NCBI GenBank assembly: GCA_038380795.1
Contig: CM076277.1
Span: 5,485,501 to 5,549,500, forward strand
Length of the DNA stretch: 64,000 bases
From: Pyrocephalus nanus
Lineage: Eukaryota; Chordata; Aves; Passeriformes; Tyrannidae
Direction of reading: 5' to 3'
Shown: piece by piece, positions 23,506 to 37,400 of the stretch
Position numbering within the stretch: the first letter of the stretch is position 1
How the letters are laid out: every line of letters starts with the position of its first letter
Translations under genes and position numbers: made by a program
Notes under the pieces: model-generated
What the model was told of the DNA's origin: nothing
Database searches by the model: none
The model's input: the letters and a program-made list of their open reading frames with translations, nothing else

Positions 23506-26144
23506 CCATGCTGAAGCAGAACTAAACAAGATGTATTTACACAGAATTTCTAAAGCTTCAGAAATAGCAGGTCAACCTTCCTCCTGCAGCAAAGTTAAAG
23601 GTCTGTAAACTCTGTCACAAATAATGCAAAACCATTCCAGAAGTTCCTGTGCTCCTCTCTCTGTCACACTTTGGACACTGAAGAGGGGATCTTTCAGAGA
23701 TGGTGGCAATGACAACACTGGAAAATGTGACGAAAAAGGCAGAGGGATCAAATTGGTTCAGAGTTGAGCCAATGCAAATGACCCAAAACTTTGGGAATTT
23801 TGATATTCTTCCCTGAATTTTTCAGCTTCTTATTGGCATTGGCAGTTGAATGGCATTGAAAAGTCAAGTATAATACATTGTATAATACATTTTCTTTTTC
23901 AGGATAAATCTTTCAGGGTTTTTTCTAAATCAAGGCACTCCAGCTGCGCAGGGCTCAGTATTTCATGTGGGGTTTCTGTGAACTGCATCGAGTTCAGGAC
24001 ACACAGCTCCCAGCACTACTCCCACTGTGCTTTGGGAGCATAGGAACTTCACAAGGTGTCCCAGCAGAGTCATAGTAAATTGAACTCCTTTGCTTAAATA
24101 CTTCAAGAGCTTCTTGGATTGCACTTACTCTGGGATTAGCCCTGAGCCTGTATCAAAATCACGAAGGAGATCATGGATGGGTCTTCACTGCTAACACTTT
24201 CCTAAAGTCTGACAACACTGCTCAATAAAAGGCATTTATGGAGCAAGAGTGTCAGGTGAACCCTGCAGTGAGTCCCAGATGTGTCTTGCCAGGATGTGTA
24301 GGGCAGGATGCTCCTCTATGGCACTCCAGAAAAAGTCTTGTCCCACTAAAATTACCATGACCGCCAGAGTATTGTAATATTAGAATTCACATTTTCTGTA
24401 TTATCTGCCTTCCTCTGGATAACTGGGATTGGTTCTACTGCTCTCCTACCACCATGTGCTTGATTGTATATATAAGGAAAGTGATGCAGCCATTTTTGTG
24501 TTTTCTTTTAATTCTTCTGTTGTTATTGAGACCTAAATGATCTTGTTTTTGTTTTTACTGCTCTGTAATGAGTCACTGGCTTATTTAATTTAATTTTATT
24601 GTAATTGTTATCTTTTCATTCTTGTTTTTTTCCAGTCAGTTACTCATAAGACCACAAGACATAAACAGGACACTGTTGCTTTGACAACTTCTGAGGGTAA
24701 TTTTTTTCACTGTCGCCCAAATGCAAAGCAAGTTACTGAATGGTCCTCACTTCCTAAGAACTTTCACCTTAATCCATGTATATTTTTCCCACATGTCGTG
24801 TTTCTGTTGATCCTTAAGTTTTCCAGCTAAAACAGATCTGCCCATCTGTTTTGGTTGTTGTTTGGAAGCTTTCTTAGGCTTTCTAATTGTGCCTGATCTA
24901 AAACTTTCCATGGAAATTTTAGTGATAGAAAATCAAGTTCAATTTTATATAATTTCCTTTGCAACAAATTTATTCTGCCAAAATATTTTGATTGAAAATT
25001 TGGGAGAAGTAGTTATCCAGTGAATTGTTAAATTTTCCTTTGCCATCTCTTCCATTTTCATGCCAACTCCATCCTTGGCAGAGCATTCTGCAGTGACTCT
25101 TCCTTGCCAGCCCTCCTATCTTTAACCTGATTGCCCAAGGAAATGGGATTTATGTGGCTGTGCTATGTTTGCTGTGTTACACACACGTGCCTCTTTACCC
25201 ATCAAGTCTTTATAATTTCAAAACAACTGGCAGCCTTCCACCAAATCTGATATGAAGAGGTCTGAATTTTGTTAATGTTTTATGTTTCCCTGCAGTAGTC
25301 AGATAGAAAAGAGGTTGCACTCACCAGCACAGAGAGCAGATGAGAGAGAACAGCAAATTCCCAGCTATGGGAAAATGTCCCACTGGAGTTCACACCCATC
25401 AGAGCAGACACCACAGGGCATAAAGGCACAGAGAACCAAGACTCTTTAGTTCTGCTGCCTTTTGTACTTTGTTTCCTATGAGGCTGGCAATCCTCAGGAT
25501 CTGTGAGACTGACTGTTTGCAAACATGCCACAGTTTGATTGAAGATGGTTCAGATTTTGGGGCAATGAAATTGTGTAGTGCTCTTGTTTAAGGTGATCCA
25601 CAGCTCTGAAGCTGCATCCCCCTCACTGGTAATCAGAACAGACTGATAGACTTAGAAAGCTGGAATTTCCTCCAGTGTCCCTCCACTTCTCCCATTGCCT
25701 GAGCCACCTAAAAGGTGTTCAGAGGTCCCTGTATATGCCACAATTACAGCCTTAGGCATTCCCTAAGATGCAAATTGTCTGGCATGAAAAAACATCTGTT
25801 TGCATCTTTTACATGAAGTAAAGTTTACAGACTGTTCTGTAGTACCCCAGAACTTCAGCAGCCTCTGTAATTGTCTGCATTAGACCAGAAATGATCAACA
25901 TAAGTGGCACAGAACTGCTGCAGAGCGTGACCATTGTCCAGCAGCACCAACAGGCTGGATATGCCATGTGCAGAAAGCTTCCCTAAGGAGGAACCTTGGA
26001 AGAGCCCTAGCAAGTGGTGGCAAATTTAGGTAAAGGCTTTGATAAACTCCAAGTGGTGTGGAAGCAGCTTCAGAGGTTAGTAACAGTGATTTTCTCTGAG
26101 TCAGCAATGAGCCAGCCCTCCTCCCCACAGCAGAAGGTACCAGG
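23506..26144. other. unique AT-rich non-coding sequence
   Basis: No gene is recognised. A 12-base word, TATAATACATTG, is repeated with slight change at about 23869-23890. At 24636-24696 a strong acceptor (TTCTTGTTTTTTTCCAG) precedes 61 nt open in one frame and a weak donor GTAATT; I leave it uncalled. AT-rich stretches around 24500-25050 show no recognisable element. Confidence 0.45.
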
Positions 26145-26200
26145 ATGTTTGGAATGCCATCCATAGGACAGGAGGTCAGACTGAACTTCTGACCAGTGTG
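26145..26200 (+). repeat. ancient CR1 3'-end remnant
   Basis: GACAGGAGGTCAGACTGAAC followed by GACCAGTGTGATCATC resembles the 3' end of old CR1 LINEs in sense orientation ('caggaggtcagactagatgatca...'). It is short and divergent, so the family is uncertain. Confidence 0.4.
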
Positions 26201-27526
26201 ATCATCAAAAAATTTGTGGCTGCTTTTGTAAGAGTTAACACCAGTTAACTGAAGTCAGATCCCAGCTTGGGTAATTCCATTCTACCTCCCTAAAATTCCC
26301 CATTTATTTCAAACAGATGCAATATTTTTCACTTCCCCCATTAAAGGCAGCTGAGCAGTTCTGTATGTTTTGTTGAACACTTGGTGTGTTTTACCCCAGG
26401 GGTAGCTACAGTTCCCAGGGAATGACCCTGCTCAGAGCTTTGGTGCATTCAACACTATCTGGGGGGATATTTGGTGTTCTGTATGTACACAATCAGAACT
26501 GCTAAACATTCTCCCACAGAGCCATGGTTTGCAGCAAAAGCCAGCACTGAAGATTTTGTCCTGTGACAAATCAGTAGAACATGAGGCAGACCTGGCCTCT
26601 ATCTATTTATTTCAATTAGCAACTTGGTCATGTTCCTTCACTTTCAATAATGCCAAAAAACATGTTAATTTTAGTTCAGAATAAGTTGGCTTAGACTCTT
26701 AATTTCTGTGCCTCAGTACTCATTAGTAACAGTGGAACAGCAATGCTCATTAAAGCATCATTAATATTTACTATAATGGATGCTGTAGGGTCACTTTCAA
26801 AGGGAGATGAATTCCTATTTCCCATTTCTTCTGACACATATAAACTGATGAATGAACAAACTGATCAATTTATACCATATGCTGTGCTAGACAACTCCCA
26901 GTGCTTGATGGCAGCAAGAGGAAACACAGGAGTGAAGCCAGAAACACTAATTGAAAGCACGTTCAGTGAGACAGAACTGTAGCTTGGTCTTAACGAGTGT
27001 GTGGTGGAGATAATGTAAAAGCAATTACTTTAGCAAAGGCAATTTACTGAAAAATTGCTTTTTACAGAGCACCAACTTACTCAGCTGGTGGGCTTGGTGC
27101 CAGGAAACACAGCCAGTTAGTGCCACTTCCACTGGGGCCACGGAGATGTGTCCTCGTGTCTGCTGGGACTGGCCCGGTGTGTTCTCACCACCGCACGGTC
27201 CCTCAGTGCCCATCACGACCTCTTCCCAACCTGTCCTCACAGTACACCTTGGTATGACCTCTGTCATCCTGAGTGACAACCCTGCACACCACCAATGGAA
27301 TACACTCACTGGGAATTCTCTCTCCTTTTGCCCAGGGCTGGTGACGTGCCCACTCTGGATGCTATCGTTGTGTGAGACATACTGGTGTAAATCTAGGATT
27401 TCTCCGCTCATTCCCGAATTTCCACTGGTATAACTGAGGCAAGAATCCAACCTTTCAATCACGATGCACTTCTAGGACTGAAGTTTCAGATAACCCTGCA
27501 GTTTACCAACAAACTGGAAAGTCAAT

Positions 27527-27565
27527 TGAAAAATGTAAATGAAATTACTGAAAAATGTAAATGAA
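27527..27565. repeat. 22-bp period short duplication
   Basis: TGAAAAATGTAAATGAA occurs at 27527-27543 and again at 27549-27565, identical over 17 bases. This is a small local duplication in AT-rich DNA. Confidence 0.8.
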
Positions 27566-29186
27566 GGGTGTGCTCAGGTTTCCTTGTCGAGGGCAACTGT
27601 GAACTAGCAGTGACATAAAAATCAGCAGGAAGAAAAGATAACCCTGAGCGCTTTTGCTGCCATTCACAGGATTTCCAAATTCAAGTAACACTCACAAAGT
27701 TTTTATTAAAAAAGTCAATGTGTAGCCTTTTGGTTGCAATTCAAATTCTAATAAAACTGTTTATTGAACTCCTTGACCCCTTCCTGGAATCTGCTCGAGC
27801 TTCCCAGAACTTTGTGTCATGTGGTTCTCGGTCATTAATAACTAAGTATGACACAGCAGTTTAGACACACAGCAGCCTTTCCTCCGTGCGAGAGGCGCCA
27901 GGACAGAGCCCCGGGAGCACAAACAGCTCAGCCCGGGGCTCAGGATCCAGTCCCAGAGCAGCGGGGCCGTGATGCAGCACCAGCAGAAAGGGCAGAGGCA
28001 GGAAGTGATTCATCCCAGTACAGTACAACGTGTGGGACATGATCACAAAGATCCCAGACTGCAGCCAGGACAAGTACAGTACTGGGCAGAGGGCTCTGGA
28101 TATTAGATCCATCTCCCAGTCTGTTTACACTGAAATCCTCCTCCACCAGCCAGCTGTGCATTAAAGGCAGCATCTGGTGCTAAAGAGGGTCAGTGAATCG
28201 CAGGACCTCTGAATACACGGCTGATCTATTCTGTCCACCCACTCATTTACGTTTATAAAGCCCTTCTGGCTTCTGCCTGGAAATCTTTGGCTTTCAAACC
28301 AGAGATCTCTCCAGCAGTTCTCCTCCAGCTTTTGGCCTGCTTTACTGCTCCTTGAATCTGTTTAGCCATTTCCCTGCCAGTTCCCAACCCCTCAGCCCCC
28401 CGTCCTGCCCCAGCCCCATGGCTAATTAATCATCTCTCCTTATGACAGCTGGACTGTACTGAGAAATCCTGACTGTCACTTCCCAAAGGGCAGAGCTGAT
28501 GTGTGTGCTGCAGCAAGATACATTGCAGGTACATTCTGCCTCACCAATTATATGCTTAAAAGAAAAAAAAAAAAAGGGCAGGGATGTTGTGTGGAGAAGC
28601 TAATCGCGTTCTAGGGTGAGATGCTGCGCTTCAGCTACAGTGGAATGAATGAGACTCATTGTGAATTGATTCAAAAGCCTTATCTTTGCCAAATTTGGAT
28701 TTAGTTCCACATATGCATTTCCTACAAACCAAAGAAAAAACCTGTATGGACCTACTGGTAAAGTGGGTTTAATTTTGATCAAGTTCCTTGTGCTGACAGT
28801 CACTGTAATTTTACTAGAGAGGCTCAAAACTTGCTGTAGGAACATGGGTGGGAGGGAGATGGAGGAGAGAAATTTGAAATCTCAATTTAGGTGGGAAGGA
28901 GTAGATTAAATAAAAGTATGATTTCTTTTTCCTTTCTCTTCGTGTCCTAAACTGTTTCTGCCCACCTCCCTTTCACAAGTATTTACAATGCATATGTGCA
29001 AACACTGGAGCCCTGAGTGCTCTTCAGTTAAAGTTCATTTGTTATGGAAACAGAGATGGTCCTGCATCCCTGGAATAAACTCTCCAGCACTCCATTATTA
29101 CCTCCTACTCCAAGCATCAAGACATGCTTTGACCCACCTTCTCAAGCACAAGCACAGTGCAGAAATGTCATTTTCAAAAACAAAAC

Positions 29187-29202
29187 AAAAAAAAAAAAAA
29201 AA
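29187..29202. repeat. 16-base A homopolymer
   Basis: An uninterrupted A run preceded by CAAAAC, the kind of A-rich end that can follow a retrocopy. The upstream 200 bp show no recognisable source sequence. Confidence 0.8.
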
Positions 29203-32200
29203 GGCTGCAGGAAGAAAAACATTTGCCTGAAAAGCCAGTTCTTCCTCTGGGGACAGATCAAGAGAATGAACTGGACATGCCAGGGCTGATCTGTGTGCAA
29301 GGCTGGAAGGTGTTCAGAAGGGATGGGGATGAAACTGGTATTGACACTACTCTAGAAAGGACCCAACATTCATTTCAGAGGAACAAAGGTCTCATCTAAA
29401 CAATAACATATTTAATATCTTAGTATGTCTGAAGACAATTTAAAACAAGTCAAAGGCTCACTGTCTTATCTGCTCTACTGTAAGCTGATGTTAGCTAACA
29501 CATCCCACACCCTGGTCAAGACAAAGCCTAGAAGCAAGGGAAGCAAACAAAGGACACAGAGAGTGAGGACTAAATGAAGGGAGACACAGTTAGAAAAGAG
29601 CAGAGAGAAAGGAAGACAATGAAATGGAAAAAAATGAGACTATCTTTATACTGAACAGGACAGCTGAGCTTTCGAGGGGTGCTCTTTTCCCTAATCCATA
29701 ACACATGCTGGGTCTTAACTCCAGTGATGTGTTTGTTTATTTGTTGTGTGTTTTTGTAAAATGAATCACCCTTAGAAAAAAACCCCATGGATTTAAATTA
29801 CAGAGGGCAAAAATCTCATTGTACGTCAGCTACTTTGGCAAAGCCCATAGGTAGTTCAAGAGGAAAAGCTACTTGGGAATTTTCTGGTGAAGAGTTTCTC
29901 TGTTTGTTTTCTTAAAGGAAAATTACACTGTGTTGAACCTGAAAGGTTTAACAAGAAAGTGGCTTTGGAACTGTCCTGTTTTGTATAAATATTAAGTAGG
30001 CACTGAACTTGGTCTCTCACATCCCACAGAAGTACTTTTACCACTGGGCTCAAAGTGATCTCTTTATTTAGGTCCAGTGATCTGATGAACATTTCATCAA
30101 AACAGGAAAGCTCTAAAGCAACCTCTGCTCTGGTGAATAACACATGAGACACGGGGCAGAAGTTCTACTCCTGGGTTTGACTTAAGAAGTCTCTCACATC
30201 CCAACTAATTGTGTGAGGCACTGGGCTGTATACTTATTTTGGGGTAATACTTGCATGTTCTTCAAGGACAATCTGGGAAGGTGAACATTTTAACCCAGTG
30301 GAGAGAAGAAAATGGTCTGAGAGCTTGAAAATTTTAACTAGGCAAAAAAACCCTGCTTATCCCACTGGATGTGCACAGGCTCAACCTCCATGTGAGGTTC
30401 CCATCCTCCAGAGGCACTGATTGTCCTGTGGGTTGTGTTTGCCAGGTTTGGTGTGTACCTGCTGCACACTCACATGTCACGGCTCCAGGATGTGGAATGT
30501 GTGGCCAGGTGTTTGGGGGCCCATGTCATATGGAATGTGTATTCTTCCCAGTGTGGGTTACATGCTCCGTGCTCCTCTGTGCATAGATGGTTTCAGTGGA
30601 TATTTCTCAGCTGTCCAGCACCTTGACATAAACTGAAGTTGTATTTAGCTAATCTTGATCTGGATGGGTTAGCTGCACCAGGCTTCTGCCACTGGCCCCT
30701 CATTTTTCATGAGCTCTCATGACTTTGTCACACAGAACTTGGAAGTAAGAATTAAAACCATACAAGCAATTGGCATGAGTTTCAGTGCTGAACAGTGACA
30801 GCTTGAGAGATAGAAAAATCACTTTTGGAACTTCCTAATTAACAGAAATGAGTAAATATGGAGCACCTGTACATAAGGGCAACAAAACATGCCTCATATG
30901 TCTAGATCTCTATCATAAACACATCTGGAGAAAATCTTCACGCTTCATTTTGCCTCTTAAATGTCACATGTAAAAATAAGTACAAACACATCATTCCATC
31001 CAGTGTCCTTGCCCTGCTGATGTGAAACAAGCAATAAAACAACAAGCATGAGGTAAAACCACTATTTCTCTGTGCTGAAACCCTATTGAATAGAAGAGTT
31101 TGTCTGCCACCTTCGTTAAGCAGAATTCTGTCCAAATGCTCCATTTCCTCTCCATCCAGAAGCAACAGTGTCCCCAGGTTTACTGAGACCCACAGAAATG
31201 TATGTGGGAACTGAAAATAAAACTTGATCAAACAAGTACTCACAGGTGAATAATAATGGTAATATCAAGACTGAAATTAAAATAAATAAAAATGCTTTCC
31301 CCCCGAATCCTTGGGTGTTTGTTCAGTTTGGAGCATGAATGGTTATGGATTAGACCAGCAATGCCCAGTCTCCTGGGCATGGTGGTTCCTACTGGAAGCT
31401 TTTGAGGACGGTCAGCTTTGGGCCTCCGTGACCAGGTGGCCAGAGAGGTTTTCAGGTGACTGAAATGGAACCACTTCTTGTAGGTTAGAGTGGATCTTCT
31501 GTCACAAGATGGGACATATTCCTGTCACATAACCTAACCAAGCACCACTGTGGCGCTGTGAGACATGAGGGACATCTTTGGTCACGTGGCAGGGAAACCT
31601 TCCCTTAATTTACCAGACACATGGCAGAGGACAGGCTGAAGGCAACAGGCTCATGATCTTCTCCCTGAGCTGGTGTGTCCTCGGGAGAAGTGGCAGCAGG
31701 AAGAAGCCAGGAGGGCACAGGAAATTCAGGAGATTTCACTTAACAGTTAAAACCTCTACGTGAATGAAGCCTTGAGCCTGTTTTGCTTCAAACAATGTTC
31801 TATTCAAAGTGTGACTCAACTTTTGGGGCCTGGTCCAAAGCCCACTAAAGACAATGAGAGTTTTTCCATTGATTTGAGCAGCCTTTGGATGAGGGCCTTG
31901 ATCCTGATCCTGAAAGCCTGATTCACATGAGAAAGGCTACACAGAAAATATCAAGTCTAGAAATCCTTGTTGAGATTGTACCTAATCCTTCCCTAGGTAC
32001 ATTTTCCAAACTAAACCAATGAAACCAGATTGGTCTGATGGTCTGCTCAGCATCTTGAAATTCACTTCACATTTGATGGTCTCAGGGATTTATAAGAATA
32101 AATCCTTGGTCCCACTCTTCTGCAGAAGTGTTCATGTTTTCAGAGCTGATAAACTGGTTTTCTGTCTTCTTGGTTTTATTTTTCTAAGGGTGTTATCAGA

Positions 32201-34063
32201 CTGTAATTCATGAACAATTTAGTGCAGACTTCAGTAGATATCACACAGTTCACATTAAATCTTTTTGAGTCACTTTGGAAGATAAAATTTATTATGTTTG
32301 AATAAGATGCCTTTAAACACCATTATTCAACCATAAAAGAAGAGGAAGACCAAACAATACAATATTTAGGCTTTGAGACTTCCTCCCCATACATCACAGA
32401 CCCCATAGGTCGTTTCAAAGCCAGTATCATCTGAAATTATTTTATTAATTCCTAAACTATTCCCAAATTCCTATCCTCTGTATACAAACATCCTGTCCAA
32501 GTGCAGCTCTGTCATGACACCTTCCTTCCAAACACATCTGAAGAGCTCATTGTGTACCAAAACCTCTTGGATGCACCAAGCACAGACTCCACTCAGAATG
32601 TTTGGTTTGTGCCTGAGAAAGCTTTTCACACAAAAACTGTTCCCCCTTCTCTTCAGTTCACACTATATGGTACATAAATAATATTTGGTTGTCCTGGTGG
32701 AGCTACAACATTAAAAAAAAAAAAAATGTTTTTGCTCATCTGGTTTGCATTAACTTTACAAGGGAAATGCAGTATATGGGGGAAAATATTTTTTTTCAGC
32801 TTGTATAACCATGTCTACACCCTGGCTGCTGCCAGGCCCGTCCTGGAGCACACAGGGAATGCCCCAGCCTTGGCACCAGCGGGGTGCAGTGTGGCAGAGC
32901 ACGAGGGATGGAGTCGGGAGTGCAGGTGAGGGGAGTGGAGACACAACAGCTCCTCCACCTCCACACCCAACCTTGCTGAAAACCCACCCGGGTGATTTCT
33001 GTCAAAGCTTTTCCTTGCAAAGCTGCCACATTTTTAAGCCCAGCCAAAACCTCAGATTGCCTCACAGAACTGAGTGCTCCAGGATCCATAAACGTCATTT
33101 CCCAGGATAATCCTTGACTTTTGTTTCAGTCTGTTATTTCCCACTTAATACCCACAGCTTTTTAATTGGTTATTATTATTTCTTATTATATTTGAAATTT
33201 TTAAGAGTCTCTTAAGAAGCAAAAAGGGGGACATAATTAAAGAAAAATGTAGAGAATAATCCCAATCTAGTGTGACTTTACAGATGTGACGGACATTGAC
33301 TTTTATCCCTGGGGAGGGAGACAGGAAGCTGTGGTGGGCCACAGCCCTCAGCCATCATTTGACTGCAAAATGTTCCCTCAGGACTAACTTTGCAAACTCC
33401 AGGCACACAATAACCACCAGCAGCTCCTGCACACTAACTCCCCAGTGCAGACAGACTCTTGCTGTGCTTAGGGTAGGATAACCTTTTCCATTATTTTGAT
33501 GCCACTGTAATATAACATTTATTTACTTGATTTAAGAGCAACCTCTGACCTGCCACATGGTCAGGTTACTTCAGTGGGGTGATTTTTCAGACTTTTAGCT
33601 CCTCCTCTAATCATAAAATATTAACAGTGATGACCAGAAAAGGGGAAGATGCGACATGAACACTGTACATGGAGAATGAAGAAGGTGATACAACAATTCA
33701 ATTCCCAAATGGAATCTGCACCCAGACAATACAAAATTAGACTACTTTTATATGCGTGGTTTCTTTCACACCTTGTTTTGAATGTTTAGCTCTTGGATTG
33801 GTTTGCTACTTCAGTTCATACACTGCCACTACAAGGGGTAGATACAAGACCAAACCTCAGCTTTAATTTAGATTGTATTAAAAAATAAACAGAGATCTAC
33901 ACAACACTCTTGCCATTGACTGTGGTGGTTACTGAGTTCATCTAAAAATGGAATTATTACATCTGAATTGGTACAACATTTCATATACTGTACTAAAGAC
34001 TTTACTATAGTTTGTCATCACTGGACTTAAGGACAGGCACAGACAGTTCCTTGAATGCCAGAT

Positions 34064-34088
34064 CTCCCACTCAGTGGGAGTGGGCCCA
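34064..34088. repeat. back-to-back palindromes
   Basis: CTCCCACT-C-AGTGGGAG (34064-34080) is a perfect 8-bp-arm palindrome and is followed directly by TGGGCCCA (34081-34088), a perfect 8-bp palindrome. No gene context is available. Confidence 0.6.
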
Positions 34089-34441
34089 GGGACAGCCAGA
34101 CAGACTGGACAGCATCTGTAAGGGATCCTGATTGGGCTGTTGATTAAAATTCAAAATACAGCTTTCAGACTGAAATGTTGCTTATCATGAACAGAAGATC
34201 TGCAAAAAACAGAACTGGGAAGATGAGACTGGTGAGCACAAAGAGTCTCCCAGTGACTCCCAGTGCTGGAATGACCCCAGCCTGAACAATCCAAGATGGG
34301 TGACTTGATTATAAAACAGGGTGGTAAACAGGGAAGGATCATGGATGGAAAACACAAACATCAAGGGCTCCAATAAGGCTGATGCAGAAATGCCCTCACT
34401 GGCTGCTGTTCCAGTGCGTGTGACACATTCCCACCATGGCA
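34089..34441. other. unique non-coding sequence
   Basis: Contains a short imperfect duplication (CTCCCAGTGA twice, about 34246-34265) and nothing else recognisable. Confidence 0.5.
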
Positions 34442-34457
34442 GGGTGGGTGGGGTGGG
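34442..34457 (+). other. very tight G-quadruplex motif
   Basis: GGGTGGGTGGGGTGGG: four G tracts separated by single T loops. Single-nucleotide T loops between G3 tracts are known to give the most stable parallel quadruplexes, comparable in design to (GGGT)4 oligonucleotides. It lies in otherwise unremarkable sequence far from the CpG island. Only the DNA motif is certain. Confidence 0.8.
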
Positions 34458-37400
34458 TTTGATCATTGCCTGATTGACGTTAATGACATTCCCCCAATGG
34501 CTGTGGCTTTCCTCATACCACACCCAGGAGGGTCAGAGGCACATTCCTCATGAGTTCTAATGTGAAAAAAACATATTTTTTACTCAAGTTAAATGATGCC
34601 AGGTGTTTGTTCTGGTTGCCTTAACTGGGGGCATAGTCAAGCTCAGCCTGCACTTCCCAGCAGTGTGTAACTCAGCTCTTCAGACTGCCCCAGGTACCTG
34701 CTTGTAATCCAAGTCCAGCTACTGAGTGGATTAGACTCATCCCTGTCATCATGCCTCCTGTACAGTGGGAGACAGCAACATCTGTGGGTGTGGATCCAAG
34801 CCCAGTGTGGTGTTGTGAACTGGCGTGTTTATTTGTGTTGCCTGGAAGCCCCATTTAGGGATCAGGAGCACATGTGACAGACACAAACCAAAAGCATGGC
34901 ACTTTCCGTGGAAGGGTTATTTACCTCTGCTGCTTTTGTCCTGCCTGTCAGGAAAAGCCTTTCTTCTGCCAGTGACAAAAATGCACCAGCAATGGAAACG
35001 AGAGCAGGTCCCTTGCCCTAAATACCACAGTGCAAGGTCTGAAGTGTCACCCAGTCCAGATGATCAAAGCATTCTGCAGACGTGAAACCTTTCAATAAGT
35101 TAAACTCTGAGCTTCTGAGCCCAATCCCCAAGGCCACTGAACACCTCTTAAGAAAAAAGAGGTGCATACAAATGGATACAAATGCATTGCTTGCTTTGAA
35201 AGTTGAAGTTTTTGGAGGCTCTGTGCCTAAAGAAGAGGGCATATGGCCATGATAAACACTCAGCAGATCCCAGGAAAGCTAATGGCAACTGTTAAAGCTT
35301 AGAATTCCTGAAAATCTGAATCTTTCTCTGTTAGGATCCTATTTCAGGAATTTCAGTTTGTAAATAGTCGAGTGATGCCATCCCCAAACAGAAGAGTGCC
35401 AATGTAAAGTCCACGTGCTGAAGGCTCCCAGAGACAGTTTCGTAAGAGCTCTGTAGGGTGTCTGTGAAACCTGTGTGCCATGGACTCACTGGCTGGGCTC
35501 CTCCAGCCTGGCAAGGCTGCTGCTTGCATGTTCTGTCCTGTTCTCTCTTCCACCCTCACAATCTCTCACTAGGATCAGTACCAGCCCTCTGGAAGCAAAA
35601 CACAGATTAGCCCGGATTGTTCCAGTGTCTCCCGATGTGTGGCACAGCAGCGGGTGGCACGGCTGGAGGGGGCACAGCACTGGGGTGGGCACCTGCATTT
35701 AGAGCCACAGGAGGTCCCAAATCCCACCCTGCAGACCCTGCCCAGGGCACAGCCCATGGCCAGGTGAACCTGAGCTCCTTTCCTGCTGATGGCTCCGTCA
35801 CTACAGGTGCACACAACCAGGAACCCTTCAATACAGAAACCTCTCCGGGGTCTGAGGACCTGGCTGAGGGTGCCAGTGCAGGTCTATTTATAGCAACATA
35901 AATATTTGTGTAAACACATAGAGGAAAAGAAGGCCAATCTTTAAATTAATTAGAATACACTGAGAAAGGGAGATTAAATAGTGAAAAACTTTCATATCCA
36001 TATTCCGGATTAATTTCCTAGTTGATATTTTTTAGAACAGAGATCTAAATCAGTCTTTTAATAGTCTACCTCCTTCCAAAATTTGTAAGAGCAATTTTTT
36101 GATTTTCTTCCATTTCCCTGGTGACCCAGTCATACATATGCATTTTCTCAGGATTACCACAGCGATTCCTTTGTGGTGATGATTCTGCACTTTCTATTAG
36201 GGCTGAACAGTGAGGCTCAGAATGTTAATCATGAAAAGAAGAATAACAGGATAATCAGTAGCTGCTTGCAGAGCAGTGAAGCTGCAAATCAGCTGCTGAA
36301 GATAAATAACAGACACAAACAGGCTTCAGAAGTAGTCCTGAAATGCTTAAACACAACATATTTCCCTTAACATAGGTCTTTGGGGTCACAATCTTGTCTA
36401 AAACAAAGCCTCTTCCATACAGAACACACTTGACACCCATGTCAGACCTCTCCAGAGGAAAATGGGGATGGGGCACAGGCTCCCACTGGGCAGTGGGTTC
36501 CTCTCGTGAGGAGCCAACTTCAACAGGTCACTCAAAACACACCTTCTGTGCACATCACTCCAACAGGCAGCTGCAGGCATTTTTCAGCTAATCATAGTAG
36601 TTGAGCATGTTCAACCAATTCAACTGAACTCCAAAAGTAATGGTGGAATTTTGTGTTCATGTTGATATTAAAGAGGAAAAAAAAAACCCAGGTTTTAACA
36701 TTATTTCTATGGCAGAAGGATCTGCAGAGCAACAAAAGTCTGGGGATCATAAAATGGTATTTCATGCACACAGGCAGCAGTCAAGAATTCCAGGCAGCTT
36801 TGCTCAGGGTGCAAAAGGACATGCCAGCAGAGGCAAAAGTAGGAGAGCTGAGGGATTAGTGCCCACAGATTGCAGCCAGGAAAAATGAAGCTCAGAGAGT
36901 TAAGTGGGTAGGAGCAGGATAGTCTGTCTTTAATGGCCTGAGATCTCTTAGCTGTGCTCAGAATGATGTGGGTCTGAGCAGAACTTCTTACAGAGCAGAA
37001 CCAGAGCATGGACTTGTGTCTTCAGATGGGTTTTGTTGTGAGAGCAGGAAAGAGCCTTCACCTTGAGCAGGGAACTCAGGGAGCCTGGGGCCAGAGTGGG
37101 TTCCAGCTCTTCTGACCCTCTCAGAGTATCTGACCCCAGGAGTGGGGTCCAGCCAGCCAGCCCGCTCCCTATTGCAGCAACGTGCTGCAGAAAACCAGGA
37201 CCAGAAATCATTCCCATGCAGTCCACACTCCCTGAGCATGGCTGCTCCCACACACCAAACATCTGTCAGCTGACATCGCGGGTGGAGTCACTTCCAAGCT
37301 ACACTGATGACAGGAGACTTGGGGGGGTTTGTGATCTGCCTTGTCTCACTGCTTTGCAAATCTGAGTCAGTCACAGAAATAAGAGGGAGACAGGAAAAAA

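Larger units (their letters stand above)
26201..34063. other. unique non-coding sequence with homopolymer tracts
   Basis: No coding gene is recognised. A weak MIR-like series of words lies at about 26600-26760 and was not called. A modest GC-rich patch with scattered CpG lies at about 27870-27975. Homopolymer A runs occur at 28563-28575 (13), 29187-29202 (16) and 32713-32726 (14). A 145-codon minus-strand frame at 27025-27462 has no recognisable domain. Confidence 0.45.

Noticed and set aside
24636..24696. 61-nt exon after a strong TTTTTTTCCAG acceptor
   Set aside because: The donor (GTAATT) is weak, the frame runs on well past it and the peptide matches nothing known.
26600..26760. MIR-like words (CTGGCCTCTATC, CTGTGCCTCAGTACTC)
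   Set aside because: Spacing does not fit a single MIR copy without an insertion; too diverged to call by eye.
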